A stretch of 64,000 nt of DNA from Platycnemis pennipes (Eukaryota; Arthropoda; Insecta; Odonata; Platycnemididae), in NCBI GenBank assembly GCA_933228895.1, contig OW121856.1:23019805-23083804 (forward strand). Reading direction: 5' to 3'. Below, piece after piece: positions 33,764-46,087 of the stretch. Made by a program: the position numbers and the translations under genes. Position 1 is the stretch's first letter; each line of letters opens with the position of its first letter. The notes beneath the pieces were generated by a model. It saw nothing but the letters and a program-made list of their open reading frames with translations. It did not search any database and was not told the origin of the DNA.

Positions 33764-34990
33764 CATCATCATCATCTTCATCAACTTTGAGATGGTGTGA
33801 CGCAGCTCCCATCGATACTCCCCTCGGCTAACCTCTTCACATTGACGTAATTCTTCTCTTCACGTCCTTCCTAACTTGTTCCATATAGCTCATCTGAGGC
33901 CTGCACTTTCCATACTACCCGTTCACTTTTATCTCAGTGATTGTCGTAATCAAGCCATCGAGTCTTAAGATATGGCCAATTAAGTTGTCCCTTCTTCTTC
34001 TTAGAGACTTCAGCAGCCTTTTCTTTTCTTCCATTCTTCTTAAGACTTAGTTTTTCTCTTGGTCGATCCATTTTATATTCATCATTCTTTGGTAGAATTT
34101 ATTTTAAACGCTTCTATCCGTGACTTTAATGAGCTTCGCTACCATAAAGAAGCATGCTCGAGATGTATGTTCCAACGCAATGCTTCCTTACTTCCATGCT
34201 TAAATTTACAGCAGTAAGGAGATACTTCTTTTCTATGTACTTCTTCGCATACGTCCGCATTTCTATTACTTTTTCTTACTTTATGGTTCTTCTCATTCAT
34301 CATTTTTTTGCAGCTAAGTTCAAATTAAGTGCAATAATACCAAGTTTCCTATTTTTATATTTTATTCTCTCTTCAGTTGACTCTAAGGCTTCTTCTTTAA
34401 TTTAATGCTACTTTTGACAACTTTTTGACGCCTTAGAACTTCTCTTGCGGCTTCGTGTAGTCCGATTTTGATGATCTCCTATATCTCTTTCACTGATTTT
34501 AAAGTCAGGTCCTTTTTATCTTATTTGCAATGAAGAAGCTTCCAATTTCGATTTAACTTTCTTTGTCCTTTTTTCACTGCCACTTGAAATTCCAGTCATT
34601 GTTGAATTTCCTTTATATTTTTCTTTTTTCCATGCATTCTTTATTTTTTTCTTCAGCTTCTTAATTTATGTGGCATTTAATCATCGCTTAGTTGTGGTCA
34701 CTGTGGATATCTGCACCCGAGTTACTTTTACAGTCCTTCATCTGGTTCCTGAATTTCCGCTTCACTAAAATGTTGTCAATTTTGAAATTTTCTTATATTT
34801 CCGGACATTTGTCAGGCTTATCTTATCTATTGGTGATTTTTAAACAATATCTTTGTCACGACCAACTTGTGCTGCGTGCATTGTTCCTAATTCATTCTTC
34901 TCTCTCAGTTCATATTTTGATCTTAATAAACCTTCAGCAAGCCATCGTGAATAAAATTTTCTTTATGCAAACATACCTAGCTGTTGTTAC
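33764..34990 (-). pseudogene. Decayed RTE-like LINE with endonuclease and C-terminal remnants and (ATC)n tail
   Basis: It starts (3' end of the element) with a CATCATCATCATC run at 33,764-33,776, the complement of the GAT tail at 13.49 kb. Minus-strand translation gives C-terminal motifs GRKEKAAEVSKKKKGQLNWP (about 34,040-33,980) and MLLYGSEA (about 34,158-34,135). Farther 5' is the end of an APE endonuclease: QIDNILV-like sequence, KFRNQMKDCKSNSGADIHSD and HN (about 34,775-34,690), with the catalytic SDH triad readable. The catalytic RT core expected between these is missing, so the copy has a large internal deletion as well as stops and frameshifts. It is clearly inactive. Family matches the 12.74-13.49 kb fragment closely. 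Confidence 0.8.
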
Positions 34991-35470
34991 ATAATTAATA
35001 TTTGATATGCTGTATTTATAAGCTTAATATGCAAATCTCAAACTTTTTAAATCGTATTGTTCAAGGAAGCTCTGATGAGTGCTTGTTAAATCCCGTTTTT
35101 GATTTTAAAAGTTAGTGATATAGTTTATCCTTAATAACCTCAGGATGCATGCATAATTGCATGCATAATTGAATAATTTGCTAAAAAATCAAGGCATTTT
35201 CTTTTGAAAAACTTAAATTTAAAAAATATAGGTATATGTAATGAGCATATCCAATTACACCATCAGCCATATTGAATTTCATACACATTCTTCAATCAAA
35301 TTTTGTCAACTTGTAGATTCATGAAATATATTTAAAACAGATAATTAATGCGGGTTTCAAAAGTTCACTTCCAGGTGGCCAAAAACATTTGCAGGGCTAA
35401 TTTTATGAAAATGTATTTTTTCAAATGACCTTGATCTCAAAATATAATCAGAGATATGGAACTGTGTAGG
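34991..35470. other. Unassigned AT-rich sequence with a short direct repeat
   Basis: TGCATGCATAAT occurs twice close together near 35,145-35,170. No gene recognised. Confidence 0.5.
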
Positions 35471-35990
35471 TTTTGAGTTTCCGGGTTTCTCTGCTGCGTT
35501 ATTCCAATATTTGGAAGATAACGTTTCGTACCCATTGCAGGATACATCATCAGTTCTATGATCCGAGCACGAGTCATATCGTTGGGAAAGCCTTCAGCAG
35601 AAAGATATGGAATTTTTGTTTGAAGGAGACGTTTCGCTCCCTCATACGTACGTATTTAGCGTGAGAATAAAGTCACGGCAGATGAACAGAGAGTTAAAAC
35701 CTACGAGCAGGGGAGTCATGTGCTCGATAGCCCCCTGGTAATCAGCGAATGTTTCCACTAGAGGTTGCCTCTCGATTGTGGTGTGTTTACTCTCGGATAT
35801 TTATCGTCAGCGGAGTGGCTGTTGACGTTCAAGCAGACAAATTCCTGCGCCACCTCCTAGTGTGGCATTGCGAAACCTTGAGTGAGGCTTTGTCGGCATC
35901 CATACAAATACCACACCGCAAAATATCACATGTGCCATCTAGAGTTAAAAATGGATATTCATTACATCGAGATAAAATAATGACAATGCA
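35470..35990 (-). repeat. Probable dispersed repeat with GAAACGT modules (possibly Penelope-like)
   Basis: The stretch is GC-richer than its flanks. On the minus strand it holds two copies of a GAAACGT module, at about 35,634-35,625 and 35,527-35,521. They are followed by TCTCCTTC and TATCTTCC respectively, so they look related. Such GAAACGT modules remind me of Penelope-like elements, whose terminal repeats carry hammerhead ribozymes. No reverse transcriptase or GIY-YIG frame could be read, so the class is tentative. Confidence 0.3.
35497..35553 (-). other. Hammerhead-ribozyme-like core (candidate)
   Basis: On the minus strand CTGATGA (35,553-35,547) is followed by a one-base T, a 6-bp stem GTATCC/GGGTAC with a 6-nt loop (35,545-35,528), then GAAAC (35,527-35,523). 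That is the order CUGANGA, stem II, GAAA of a hammerhead. A stem-III-like hairpin follows: CGTTA/TAACG outside, then TTCCAA/TTGGAA (35,523-35,497). Against it: the extra T before stem II, C instead of the expected U before the cleavage position, and no visible stem I. It may be an inactive relic or a coincidence. Confidence 0.3.
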
Positions 35991-37455
35991 AGGATCATAA
36001 TTTATTCTTGAATACAAGTTATCCTAGGGCAATCTATAGCACGATTAACCGCTCCTTTATTTTTTTTAATTTGCCACCGGAATATTACTTACGTGACCAG
36101 AGATAATAAGCAGCCATGATGACAGCGGTAAGATGAATGAATGCGTTATAGCATGAGCACGTCGCAGTGGACAACTATCCCCCCTAGCTAACTGGCGAAA
36201 TGGAGATAAAATATTCGTATCCTAAATTATCCTTTCTTAATGGAGACGAATGCTGTCAGATTTTTTCTATAAAAATCGCGTTTATGAGCTACTGAGTACT
36301 TAGTTTAGAAATTCTTATTTTTAGTAGGAGCAATGTCCCCTGCTAGGCAAGAAATGCTAGATTTTTTCCGAAAATCTCATTGCATTTTTTTATATAAACT
36401 CTAAATAAAAGCATGGCAAAGTTGTGTTTTGGCAATGAGAAAAATACTACTATTATGTTATTAAGTCTTGAGAATTTATGAGTGAATTTTATAAGGGATA
36501 GGTAAATACGTTTTTTTCACGCCAGTTACCGTTGTAAGCTATCTTACTATGAATGCTCAGTAGAAAACAGCAGTGGGCCATTTCCTCCTTCCATGCATTC
36601 TTTGTGGCTATGTAGGCCTGTCATATCTTATCATGGACTACATTTTCCGCGAGAAGTGCTATTTGGTAATTTATTTTTCTACTCTAATTGAATAATCCTT
36701 GGAAAGACGGAACCATTGAATTTCTCGAATAAATGAGATATATGTCGCTGGATTCCTCGCAATAAACTGATGGCTATGATCATTCTGAGAATTGCTAAGG
36801 TCAACTAATTTATTTTGTTCATCGTTGTCTCACAATTGGTAAAGCTTTTATTTTAGGAAACACATTCCAATAAATCTATGAGAAGCATTTAGTGTTTAAA
36901 ACAGAGAGTTAATTATATAGGCTGGCTGAAACTTTGATTCCATTTTTATTAATTTTATATTTTAGTAATTTCATGCTGCCATCACTTTAGCCATAAAGGC
37001 ACGTCCACATCTGATTATCCACTCAGCAATGAAGGAATCACAATCGGCATATTACTGTCCGAAGCAGTTTTCCCTGATACGTAATCCGTTTTACCATTTT
37101 TACAACAAAGAAAACAAGGTTTTGTCATTTATTTCTAGAGAGAATAGTAAAATTAAATTATTTTATGATTACACTATAGTTAATGCCCATTGATTATCAT
37201 TTAGTTAATCTACTGGAGAATGTCATCCAGCACATTTTATAGCTGTTTGGCAATGCAAGCCATTTTACTGTAGGCTTCTTGCACCTGTAGTTCTTAGGGT
37301 CTTCATACATTCTAAATAGAATGCTTTAAATGTAAAATTCAAAGCATTTATCTTCCTATTAAGCTTCCAATGACAATTCTTTCACATTCGTGAACAAAAT
37401 TTCATGAGTGTTTTATTTTTATGCAGGAATTTTATTTAAGCTCATGTACATGTAA
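35991..37455. other. Unassigned AT-rich sequence
   Basis: No gene, RNA gene or repeat recognised. Confidence 0.5.
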
Positions 37456-37645
37456 GTTTGTCTCCATAGTTGATAGAGCGTTGGCCTCCCCCTAGGGGGG
37501 TGGGGGGGGGGGGGGGGGAGGCAGTCAGCCGACTCGTCCTTCTAAGCCCCACCACTCCAATGAAAAGAAATTCCATCTAGTTCAGTTTCCCAAGGTTTGG
37601 GGGGGGGGGGGGGGGGGGGGCATCATCCCCACCCTGAATCCGCCC
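37456..37645 (+). repeat. SINE-like A-box head followed by long G homopolymers
   Basis: GTCTCCATAGTTGATAGAGC (starting near 37,459) followed by GTTGGCCTCC resembles the A box and D-arm of a tRNA-derived SINE. It is then interrupted by G-rich sequence: a run of 17 G at 37,502-37,518 and another of 22 G at 37,599-37,620. No B box was found. The long G runs are typical low-complexity expansions and can form G-quadruplexes; their exact lengths are unreliable in most assemblies. Confidence 0.5.
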
Positions 37646-40600
37646 CTGCTTGGCAGTAGTTAAATTTTTCTTTGATGCCATTTCATACATAAGCACTATT
37701 TTTAGAGCACTTCAAGATTTAAACTCCATCCGTCGGATAGGACGTAATAACGAGGAACATTTGGCACCTTCCGTTGAAAGCAAGCTTACACTGGCGAAGT
37801 ATTTCTCTCCATCCTTCTTTAACATACTGATAATTTCAAAACTCTTCTCAAAGACACATCAATGCGCAAAGGATGTTAGCTGTCGACTTCTGCACTAGCA
37901 ACAACAGCATTAGCAAAACAAATGAAATCCGTCATCTATGTTTTCCCCAGTGTTTTAGTTGCTGATGCAAGCGGCTAGGAGGCGTTCCATTGAGCCTTGA
38001 AAGGAGAGACCGGAATCTCTCCACTCGTGAAGAGAAGGAGCCGTCTCTTTCGAAGAGAAATCTTCGTACGTTTTCCATTCCTACCACGTATATCTCTCTC
38101 CCCGACGCCTTACCAATGAAATCCCACGCGGGAACTCGTTTGCGGCTGGTGGAAGACTTCGATGGTGTCCAAACAAAAAAATCCACTCGTGGCATAACAA
38201 AACAATGAACGGGATATACTGTTCCGGCCCAACCTTGATTCTTCACAGCTCCGTCTGAGACATAGGCTTCCAGGTAGCGGTGAGGCAAAAAAAGTAGGGC
38301 GTGGGGATCTGGCCCTCTAATGGATTTCGTCCTGCTGTTTTTTCAGATAACGAAATGATTTGGCACATGCCTTTCAAATGTTACTGAAATTCATTCTCCG
38401 TAAACAAACTTGAAGAAAAATGTCATGGTTTCTCCACTTTTTGGAAATGCCCATCTATTGTATTACACCAAAAAGATTATAAAAACAGGCGTAAAACCTT
38501 CATGGTATTCTTTAATACAACACTTAGTTTTTTGGAAAACAATAAGTTGAACGAAAATGAAATTTGTAAACGATGTTTAAGCGATCTGCCAAGTGTAGGG
38601 TTGCTGATGGCGTCAACCAAGGATGACATATTTGGATTTAATATAAATAAAAGACATTTTCGCTATTCAAATATTTAAAATAGTAAAAAAATTTGTTGTT
38701 CTTCTTATTTCAAGAGACTTAAAGCAAAGTTTCAGCATTTTAGCAGCATCGTGCTAACATTGGACATGGTGTCAAAACTCTTCTCTTGAGCATCAAAAAG
38801 TTTCTTTTGAAGGTGGTCAATTTCTCCGGTGGCATCATAGTTAAGTAGTAACAAAGTTGAGGTTTGGTATGAGTTATTATTTGGAATAACATCTCAAAAC
38901 AAATATTTATGAAAGCACTGCTATGTTGTCATTGCGCAATGGCAGTTTATGGTACTTTGAAATTAAAGCTTTTTTGAGGTTCGTTAGGAAAAGGAAGTGA
39001 TTATTGCAATGAGACATTTGAAATAGGTACCCACTCAACCCAGAGGGATACCAAACAAGCCCTAACATGCAATAAATAGAGAGGCTTACTTAAGTCTTAG
39101 CTTTTTGCATCACCTTAAATACAAGTTGAATAAATGCAGTTGGTAAATATACAGTAATTACTTTGTTCAATAATAATACTGGGTTTTATCATTATATCTG
39201 ATCTCTTACTTGTAAGCAATTATATTTTTCCCCCATAAAATGCCAATTATGCAGTCATGATAAATACAATAAAATACAATACCATACACTACCATGGATG
39301 CATGAATTTCATAGACAGTCATCTCAGTCTCTCATCTCAAACTCAGTCATGATGTAGTCTATTAAAATTTTCTCTAATATCCACGATAAAGTTATGTAGA
39401 CACTCATAAATAATCTTCAAATTCACATTACCGAAATTTATTCACTCCTTTTCATCGCACAACGAACTGCCTCGCCTGTGACCTAATCCGTTAGACTCTG
39501 TTAAAAAAGCAGGGTTAAGACTGGTAGTCAGTTATCCATTATGAACACAGAGATGCGCCCGGTGGAAAACAATGAAAAGATTAATAGGCTCCGTGCGCCG
39601 AGTTGAAGAACTGAGTCGTGAATGAGCTAGCCCGACTAATTATTAAGCAGTTTAAGGAGTTTTACACTCCTTTCGGGAGGCTCGTTCTCGACTTGAACAA
39701 AAGAACGGAGAGTACCCTCGCGACTGTGTTTCTCCGTAATATATCCATCCACCCCGTTGTCCTGTCTGACGAGTGTTGAGCCTAAGGAGGCATTAGCGTC
39801 CTGGCATTTATAATCTTGAGCACCTCCCATAGATTTACGTACAGTGCTCGAGAGCTTTTTGATTCACGGCATCCTTTTTGATGTAAATTAGGGCGTAAAG
39901 TTAATGGCTCCCGGATCTCATTTCACGGAAAAATGGCTTTTGAATGTTAGACTGTCGAGCGGTGACTCTTCACTTAAAGGATGAAGCTCGGATTGCCTGC
40001 ACCGACTCACCGTTTATCCATACTGTACTTCCTGAAACATTCAACGTACAAGTTGCAGTTATTTGCTCAGTATATTCATCAGCGTCGTACAAAGTTCATC
40101 AACGTTGAGAATGTTACGCTTCAAATTTAAATCGTGTTTCACTCTAGCATAATACAAATTTTGAGTGCGGTGGGTCTGCAGAAAGAACAAACTTTTTAGT
40201 AATGTTTGCCTATTAGTAATTACTTCTCCTCTTTTCGACATTTTCATATGTATTATGTATGAAAACGGTCCTTTTATTAATAGGTTACCGATTGAAACAT
40301 GCAGAAGGACATTTCGCTGATAGTTATTTAAGAGAAATATTATTAAATTTTCAAATTTGGGTTTATTTTGTATTTTTTGTGCACAAAAATACTGCTTAAG
40401 GAGTAGTATAACAAGCTTTAATATAAATTCAATTTTCGCTCTAAATAAATTAATGAGCATAGCCATTTTGGCATTTGATGTTAGTTTGTGCTTAGTTTGC
40501 ATTTATTCATATTCTCTGATTTTTAAGACTTGCAAACGAAACATACCTACTCCTTAATGTGTTTTGCTATTTTTTCTATCGATAATTATCATCACCAAAA

Positions 40601-41417
40601 ACTGGAGTAGTTCATGGTCTTTGAACAAAACTTAGTTTAATATTAGGTTTGGGCGGAAAAAATGTGTCTATGTGTCTTCAGATTCATTTATGAAATTTGT
40701 TAATATACCTGAACTTATATTTACGAATAATAAAATATATACTTAAGGAATAAAAAATATGAGATATTCCTTCTCGTATCAGATATGAGAAGGTAATAAG
40801 CTGTGATAAACTACTTCATATTAGCTACCTATATAGAATAGACCACATTAAAAAATAGGGTCTACAATTATGCATCACTTCATATCTAAGATTTATCATG
40901 AAATCTATCTATACAAGACACCTTTATCCGAATACTTTACGGATACTCCTGCGTAAAAGAAAGATTTACAGATGAAAACGGTGTTCCTCCATGATGGTTT
41001 CTTTACCAGCAGGATGGCTGGAGAAACTGTTGTCACCCAGATACAAACCAACGTGGAAGAACGCCCAGAAGCCCTTAATAAACCCCACGGAAACCACAGA
41101 TCTTATAACATTTCCATTGATAAAATATTTTTGAACGATGAAATATTTTTGTTGAGTTCATTAAATGTGATGTTTGATAATTCAATTTTAATTGTTACAT
41201 TCAACAACTTTTTTGCATTACAAAATATCCTGTTACGGGTAACGCAAAATAATTATGTCGTGATAGTTTGATATAAAGTAAAACCACTTTACAGGAGACA
41301 GTAACTTCGTATGCTAAGTTGAAGAAGCATCATGTAGTAGTTTTGCTTTTAGATTGCTAATTAGGCCGTTCGGATTTTCTTTCTTTGGCGAGGGGCCGAG
41401 GGATCTCTAAAGCAGCG
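37646..41417. other. Unassigned sequence; GC-richer at 37,970-38,300 and 39,560-39,830
   Basis: Overlapping frames on both strands at 37,932-38,288 and a minus frame at 39,636-39,830 have no known domain. A 147-codon minus frame at 40,059-40,502 lies in AT-rich sequence and looks fortuitous. No RNA gene seen. Confidence 0.4.
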
Positions 41418-41455
41418 AAGATGGCGGCGCGCGATGCTCTGCTGTCCAGCGCTGC
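41418..41455 (+). promoter_or_regulatory. YY1-type AAGATGGCGGC site and possible tiny first exon
   Basis: AAGATGGCGGC (near 41,418-41,428) is a full match to the YY1/Pho-family motif that, in many animal genes, lies just downstream of the start site and spans the initiator ATG. Here the ATG opens a frame reading MAARDALLSSAA before TGA. A splice-donor-like GC/GTGAGAG lies at the end of that frame (about 41,455), so it could be a first coding exon spliced before the stop. No partner exon was identified. A pure regulatory site or chance match are alternatives. Confidence 0.3.
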
Positions 41456-44400
41456 GTGAGAGAGGAGTTCGTATCAAGAGGAATGAGATGAGCATCGGGC
41501 GCATTTATGAGAAACTTTTAAATGGAATTTTCCCGTTCGAAAACAGGATTCACTTCCCTTTTTATTCTTTTCTTTCGAAGAGTCTAACGTTAAATGCTTT
41601 CGGAAAGAGAGAGCCATCTGATATTTCGGTTGACGCGCACGATCCGAACGAAAGGAGACTTTAGACGTCCGTTATCACACTAGAATTGGAGGGGAAGGCA
41701 TTACGAAAACGATTTTGAAAGAGAATGCAATAGAGGAGGACTTGGGGTTCCTTGTTTAAGTATGAGGGGGGACGTTGGCAAATGGCCGAAAGGGAAAGAG
41801 GAAGGAAAATTTATTCCAATATAGTTTCAAGGAAAAAAACGCTCTCTTCTCCCCTTATTTTTTACCTCTTGTCTCTTTCTGAGCCGTCAATGCCTCAAGG
41901 TTGTCCACGATGGAGGAAGGCTTAAGGCTTTCCCAACAGTTTCTCCCGATGAAGTTTTTTGAAAGGAAATTTTGAAAACTCCCATGAGTTTGAAACAGCT
42001 TGGAGCCAAATAACATATTTTGAAAACCAATAACCGCCCTAATTTCTTCTCCTGATTCTTGCTATTCTCTGCCACCACGAGACAACTCCATCGAGTATAA
42101 CTATCTTCGGGCTTAGCTAGGAACCAACGTCATTGAAATCTCCTCTCTCCTCGATGCACCTTGAGAGGCAATATTCTCTCTTTTCTAAGATACTTTATAC
42201 CCTCAGCGTGACCTTCAGGGTCCCTCCGTAATGCCAGGGGTCTCTGAGGAGGGGATCGGGACCTTGCCTAACGGTGTGAAATGAATCGCGAGCATCCCTT
42301 GCACCGTAAAGAGTCTCTGTGCTCTAGGCATTTGATGTAAAATACTACCTTTGAAGATTCAAGTGCATATTTTGTCTTCTATGACTCTGTGAAAAGAGAT
42401 AATCTGGTGCTTTGGCTAGTTTTTGCAAGTTTTCGCATAGCTAATAAATTTCAATTTCATTACAAAATCATTTCAAGGAAAAAAGACAATGGATTAAAGA
42501 TAATAGATATCATTGAAGGAGGCAGTCGACAACTTACATCCTTTCCTTGATTTAGAACAAGTGGGTATTTAGGAAGCAGTAGGCGTACTCCAGGAGAAGA
42601 GGAAGACTGAAAAGAAAACCGGCATTGATATGTGCATCCGATTTTTTTTAGCATATTTGCTTTTTTGAAGAAAAAAACTTCCAGGGATCAACAGCAGTGA
42701 TATTCATTTCTGCCTGGAGTTATCCGGACCATGTTCCGGAAAATTAATTACGGGGAGTGATGACATATTTGATGACAGTTGCATGCTCCTCTGGAATGAA
42801 GCGCTACGGAGAGGTCACCTCTGCAAATTGATCACTTTCCCTCTCGTCAACCAATGTTTAACGTACATCAGTTCAAATTAGACCCACACGAATGTTCAAG
42901 TACTCGAGAGATCAATTTTGGAACTACAATCACGCATGTCATGGTAAATTCATGCCCTCATAAGGTGGAACATTGAATTTTTGATTGAGTTTAGCCAAGC
43001 GATAAATGAGTAAATCGTTTAAAATTTTATCATATAAAAGACCACCGATGCACAGGAGCTCATTATCATTCCAATTGCGAATGATGTTTAATTATTTCGG
43101 AAAAAAATAAATGCTACAAAAACAAATTTTTACGGGATTCATTGATTTGCACCAATCACCCCTTGTTGCTATCTCCTAGTGTCCCTCGCATTTTTCCAAG
43201 TGAACCTATATTTGAAATGCTGTTTAAACCATACACTGGATAGTACTTAATCACTCCTATAGAACTCCAATGCTTTCTACCCAAGGTCATTTATTACACC
43301 CTGCCCTTGCTCTACTACTACGCTTTCTTCTCTTTCCCTCTACAGTATGAATTCATGCATGGTGTTAACATTGGAGTCTTCCCTATGCAGGGAAACGCTG
43401 ATTTTCAGTTTTTTAACCCCTTCCATCTCACCATAACCATATGCGCCGGAACACTTTGCAAGTCTCCCTCTAAATTCCGTATCGCTACCAATTAACCCTC
43501 ATTTTTTGTGAGTTAAGAATCATACATTTCATAAAAATACCTTATTTATTTTTCAATACAATTCTATTCGCAAATCATTATGTGTATGAACTATTCTTTT
43601 TAACATGGAATTAATTTATAGTTACTCTTTCTCCCACGCAAGGAAACGCTGGACCTCCCCTCTATATTGATAGTGTATCGTAACAGTTATCCCGAATCCT
43701 CTTTTTAACTCATTGAATAATTTACGGCCACAAAATAAGATTTTGGTTAGCAAGGAATAAGGAAGGCATAAAACATTGTACAGATAATTGATGACGAAAA
43801 GGGAAATAATCCAAACCTCGGCGGAAAAGAATCGAATTAAGCTATATTTGAGTTCAGTTATACAACTTTGCCGAGCTACCATTTACACCACCCAGGCGGG
43901 AATTTTCTCTCATGCGTGAAAGGAAACGGGAGACAGTCCCTCGCTCCCCGGCTTAGCTCCGAAAGCAGATTAATCCAAGAGGAAAAGGAAATTGACTTTT
44001 TTCGTTATCTGGAGGTGGTGAAGAGGTTTCTTGACTTGGATATTCGAGGGGCTGACGGAAAGAATGGGGAAGAAGGGAGGTTTATGTGGAGGTACCTTGG
44101 GTGGGTTGTTCTCAGGACGGGCTGAGGCAGTGTTTGACGATGGGAACGTGGAAAGGGATGGATTGGGAGGTGGATTAAGCGAGCGACTTCATATATTTTC
44201 TCACTCTCGTGACGATCAAAAGGAAGCGTAGTCCACCCCCATCCAATCTCACTCTCACCTCCTTCTCCAATCCCACCCCTTTTAACTTCCCAGCTCGCGT
44301 CAACTCGCGCTGCCACCCCACTACACCACCCCTAACTCGGGATTGGTGGTGAGAGGGGTGGTTTTGACGGAGGTTAAGGAAGATGAAGGGACTGTGCCCT

Positions 44401-44491
44401 CAGCTCAGGGTGTCGCCGGGTGAGGGGGAGGGGGTGGGTGGGAGGCAGGCGAAGACGTGAGGGGAAAATTAATGGAGAGGTGAGAACGGAT
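41456..44491. other. Unassigned sequence
   Basis: No gene recognised. A GC-richer, purine/pyrimidine-skewed block begins at about 43,900, with short frames on both strands and no known motif. A + frame just after the YY1-like site (41,434-41,664) begins at a non-AUG-context ATG in another frame and shows no domain. Confidence 0.4.
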
Positions 44492-44509
44492 TCGGAGCGC
44501 GCGCTCCGA
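44492..44509. repeat. 18-bp perfect GC-rich palindrome
   Basis: TCGGAGCGC is followed directly by GCGCTCCGA, giving a perfect spacer-free palindrome in a GC-rich block. It contains the alternating GCGCGC step and four CpG dinucleotides. It might be a dimeric transcription-factor site or a cruciform former; no family is assigned. Confidence 0.9.
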
Positions 44510-46087
44510 GCGGGAAATAAGGGAATTATCGGAGCGAGCCAGCCTTGAACTATTTTATTCCTCCCTTCCGCTCCCAAAATATTATGTGTAAATAAGTAGA
44601 TTGGTATGATTATAAATCGGATTCTATTTAATTTAAATTTTTTCACGCAACGTGCTGCATGTTATGTAGATGGAGTGTTAAAATTGGATTCCGGTAAGAA
44701 AGCTCATCTTTTTCGGCAAGGTCCTGATCATCAATTTTGCTTCGGAGGCGATTAGAAACTGGATTAATGGGATATTGAGGAAATTATTTTCTTCGATCAC
44801 CTCTCGCATTACTTCCTTGATAGCTCACAACTTATCTGTTCCGTTTTTGATTTTTTCTGTCAAGGCGTAATAAATTTTGAGATTACGCCCGAAGGAACCC
44901 ATGACAACCGGTCATTGATCCAAAAACGTTTGACTCAGAGCTTCACTCAATTCCTCATCGGTTAGCGTCTACATGGTCATAATCTTCCTCTTTTACATTC
45001 GTTTCATCTTTTTCATGCTAGATCATCTTTTGTTATTCTTCATACTCTCTTTTCCCTTGACGACTGTCTCTATACCATTTATAATTTAAACGAATTTTGG
45101 TACAGAAATTTTTTGAGATTGTCCTTTTTCTTCAATGTCGGAGCCACTTTAGTTCCTACTCAAGTTACTCTACTTAAACACCGCATTCCGTGTCATTCAT
45201 CTCTAAACTGATACTTTCGGTATAAACATGCATGTTTTCATGAATGCATGCATAAAATTCAGACAGTTCTTACTGTCAAGTTTTAATGTCTTGGTAAATA
45301 AATTGTTCCAATGTTTTTGTTACTCCTTGTCCGGGCTATTTTTAGTTTCACAAAAAATACACAGGCATTTAAGAAATAGACGTTACCTTTCTGCTAATCA
45401 ATTCCCAGGCTAATATATCACTTCATTGCAGGGTACCAAAATGATAAGAAAAAATTCCTTCAGCTTCCTTTTCTTAGTAATTTGTCGGGAAGTGGCGCTA
45501 ATCATCTTAAATTTGCATAAAGGAATGAAAATACTGTATTTCAAATTTGGAAATTTACTCATGATCACCTTTAAAGAACCAATTTACACTTCATCGAGCA
45601 TTCATTCGAACTATCTTCCCTTAACATTTTTTTGATCTTCATTTTTTTATCCACACTGAGTTTCTTAAACGGCATGGCGATTTATGATGCGGCATTAAAA
45701 ATTCCAACAACTATAGTTCGGTAGCTTTTTATTGTGCTGGGAAATGTTATTATATGTTTATTTTCCATATCCTATCCTTAAATATTAAACTATAATGCAG
45801 AAGCGTGTGAGATAATATTCGTGGAATATATTCTCTGTCACAGTTATCCCCACATCATATTGCATTAAAAGCGTCATTGCGTCATAGGAGGGTAACAGTT
45901 GTAATTAGAGTCCCGCGGCGATAAAATTACTCCAATCCAATAGCACCTCTTTGCAATATTTTATGCGTATTCTAAATGCAGTGGAATCCATAATTGTGGC
46001 TATTTATAATTCAGAGTCACATTTTTTTAAGTGGCGTTGATATTATGGGTACAATAATGATTTGTAAATAAAATTTTCCGATCACAC
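44510..46087. other. Unassigned AT-rich sequence
   Basis: No gene, RNA gene or repeat recognised beyond a short ATGCATG-rich patch near 45,228-45,252. Confidence 0.5.

Noticed and set aside
40059..40502. 147-codon minus-strand open frame
   Set aside because: AT-rich sequence giving a Lys/Asn/Ile/Leu-rich product with no domain, and no supporting splice or promoter signal.
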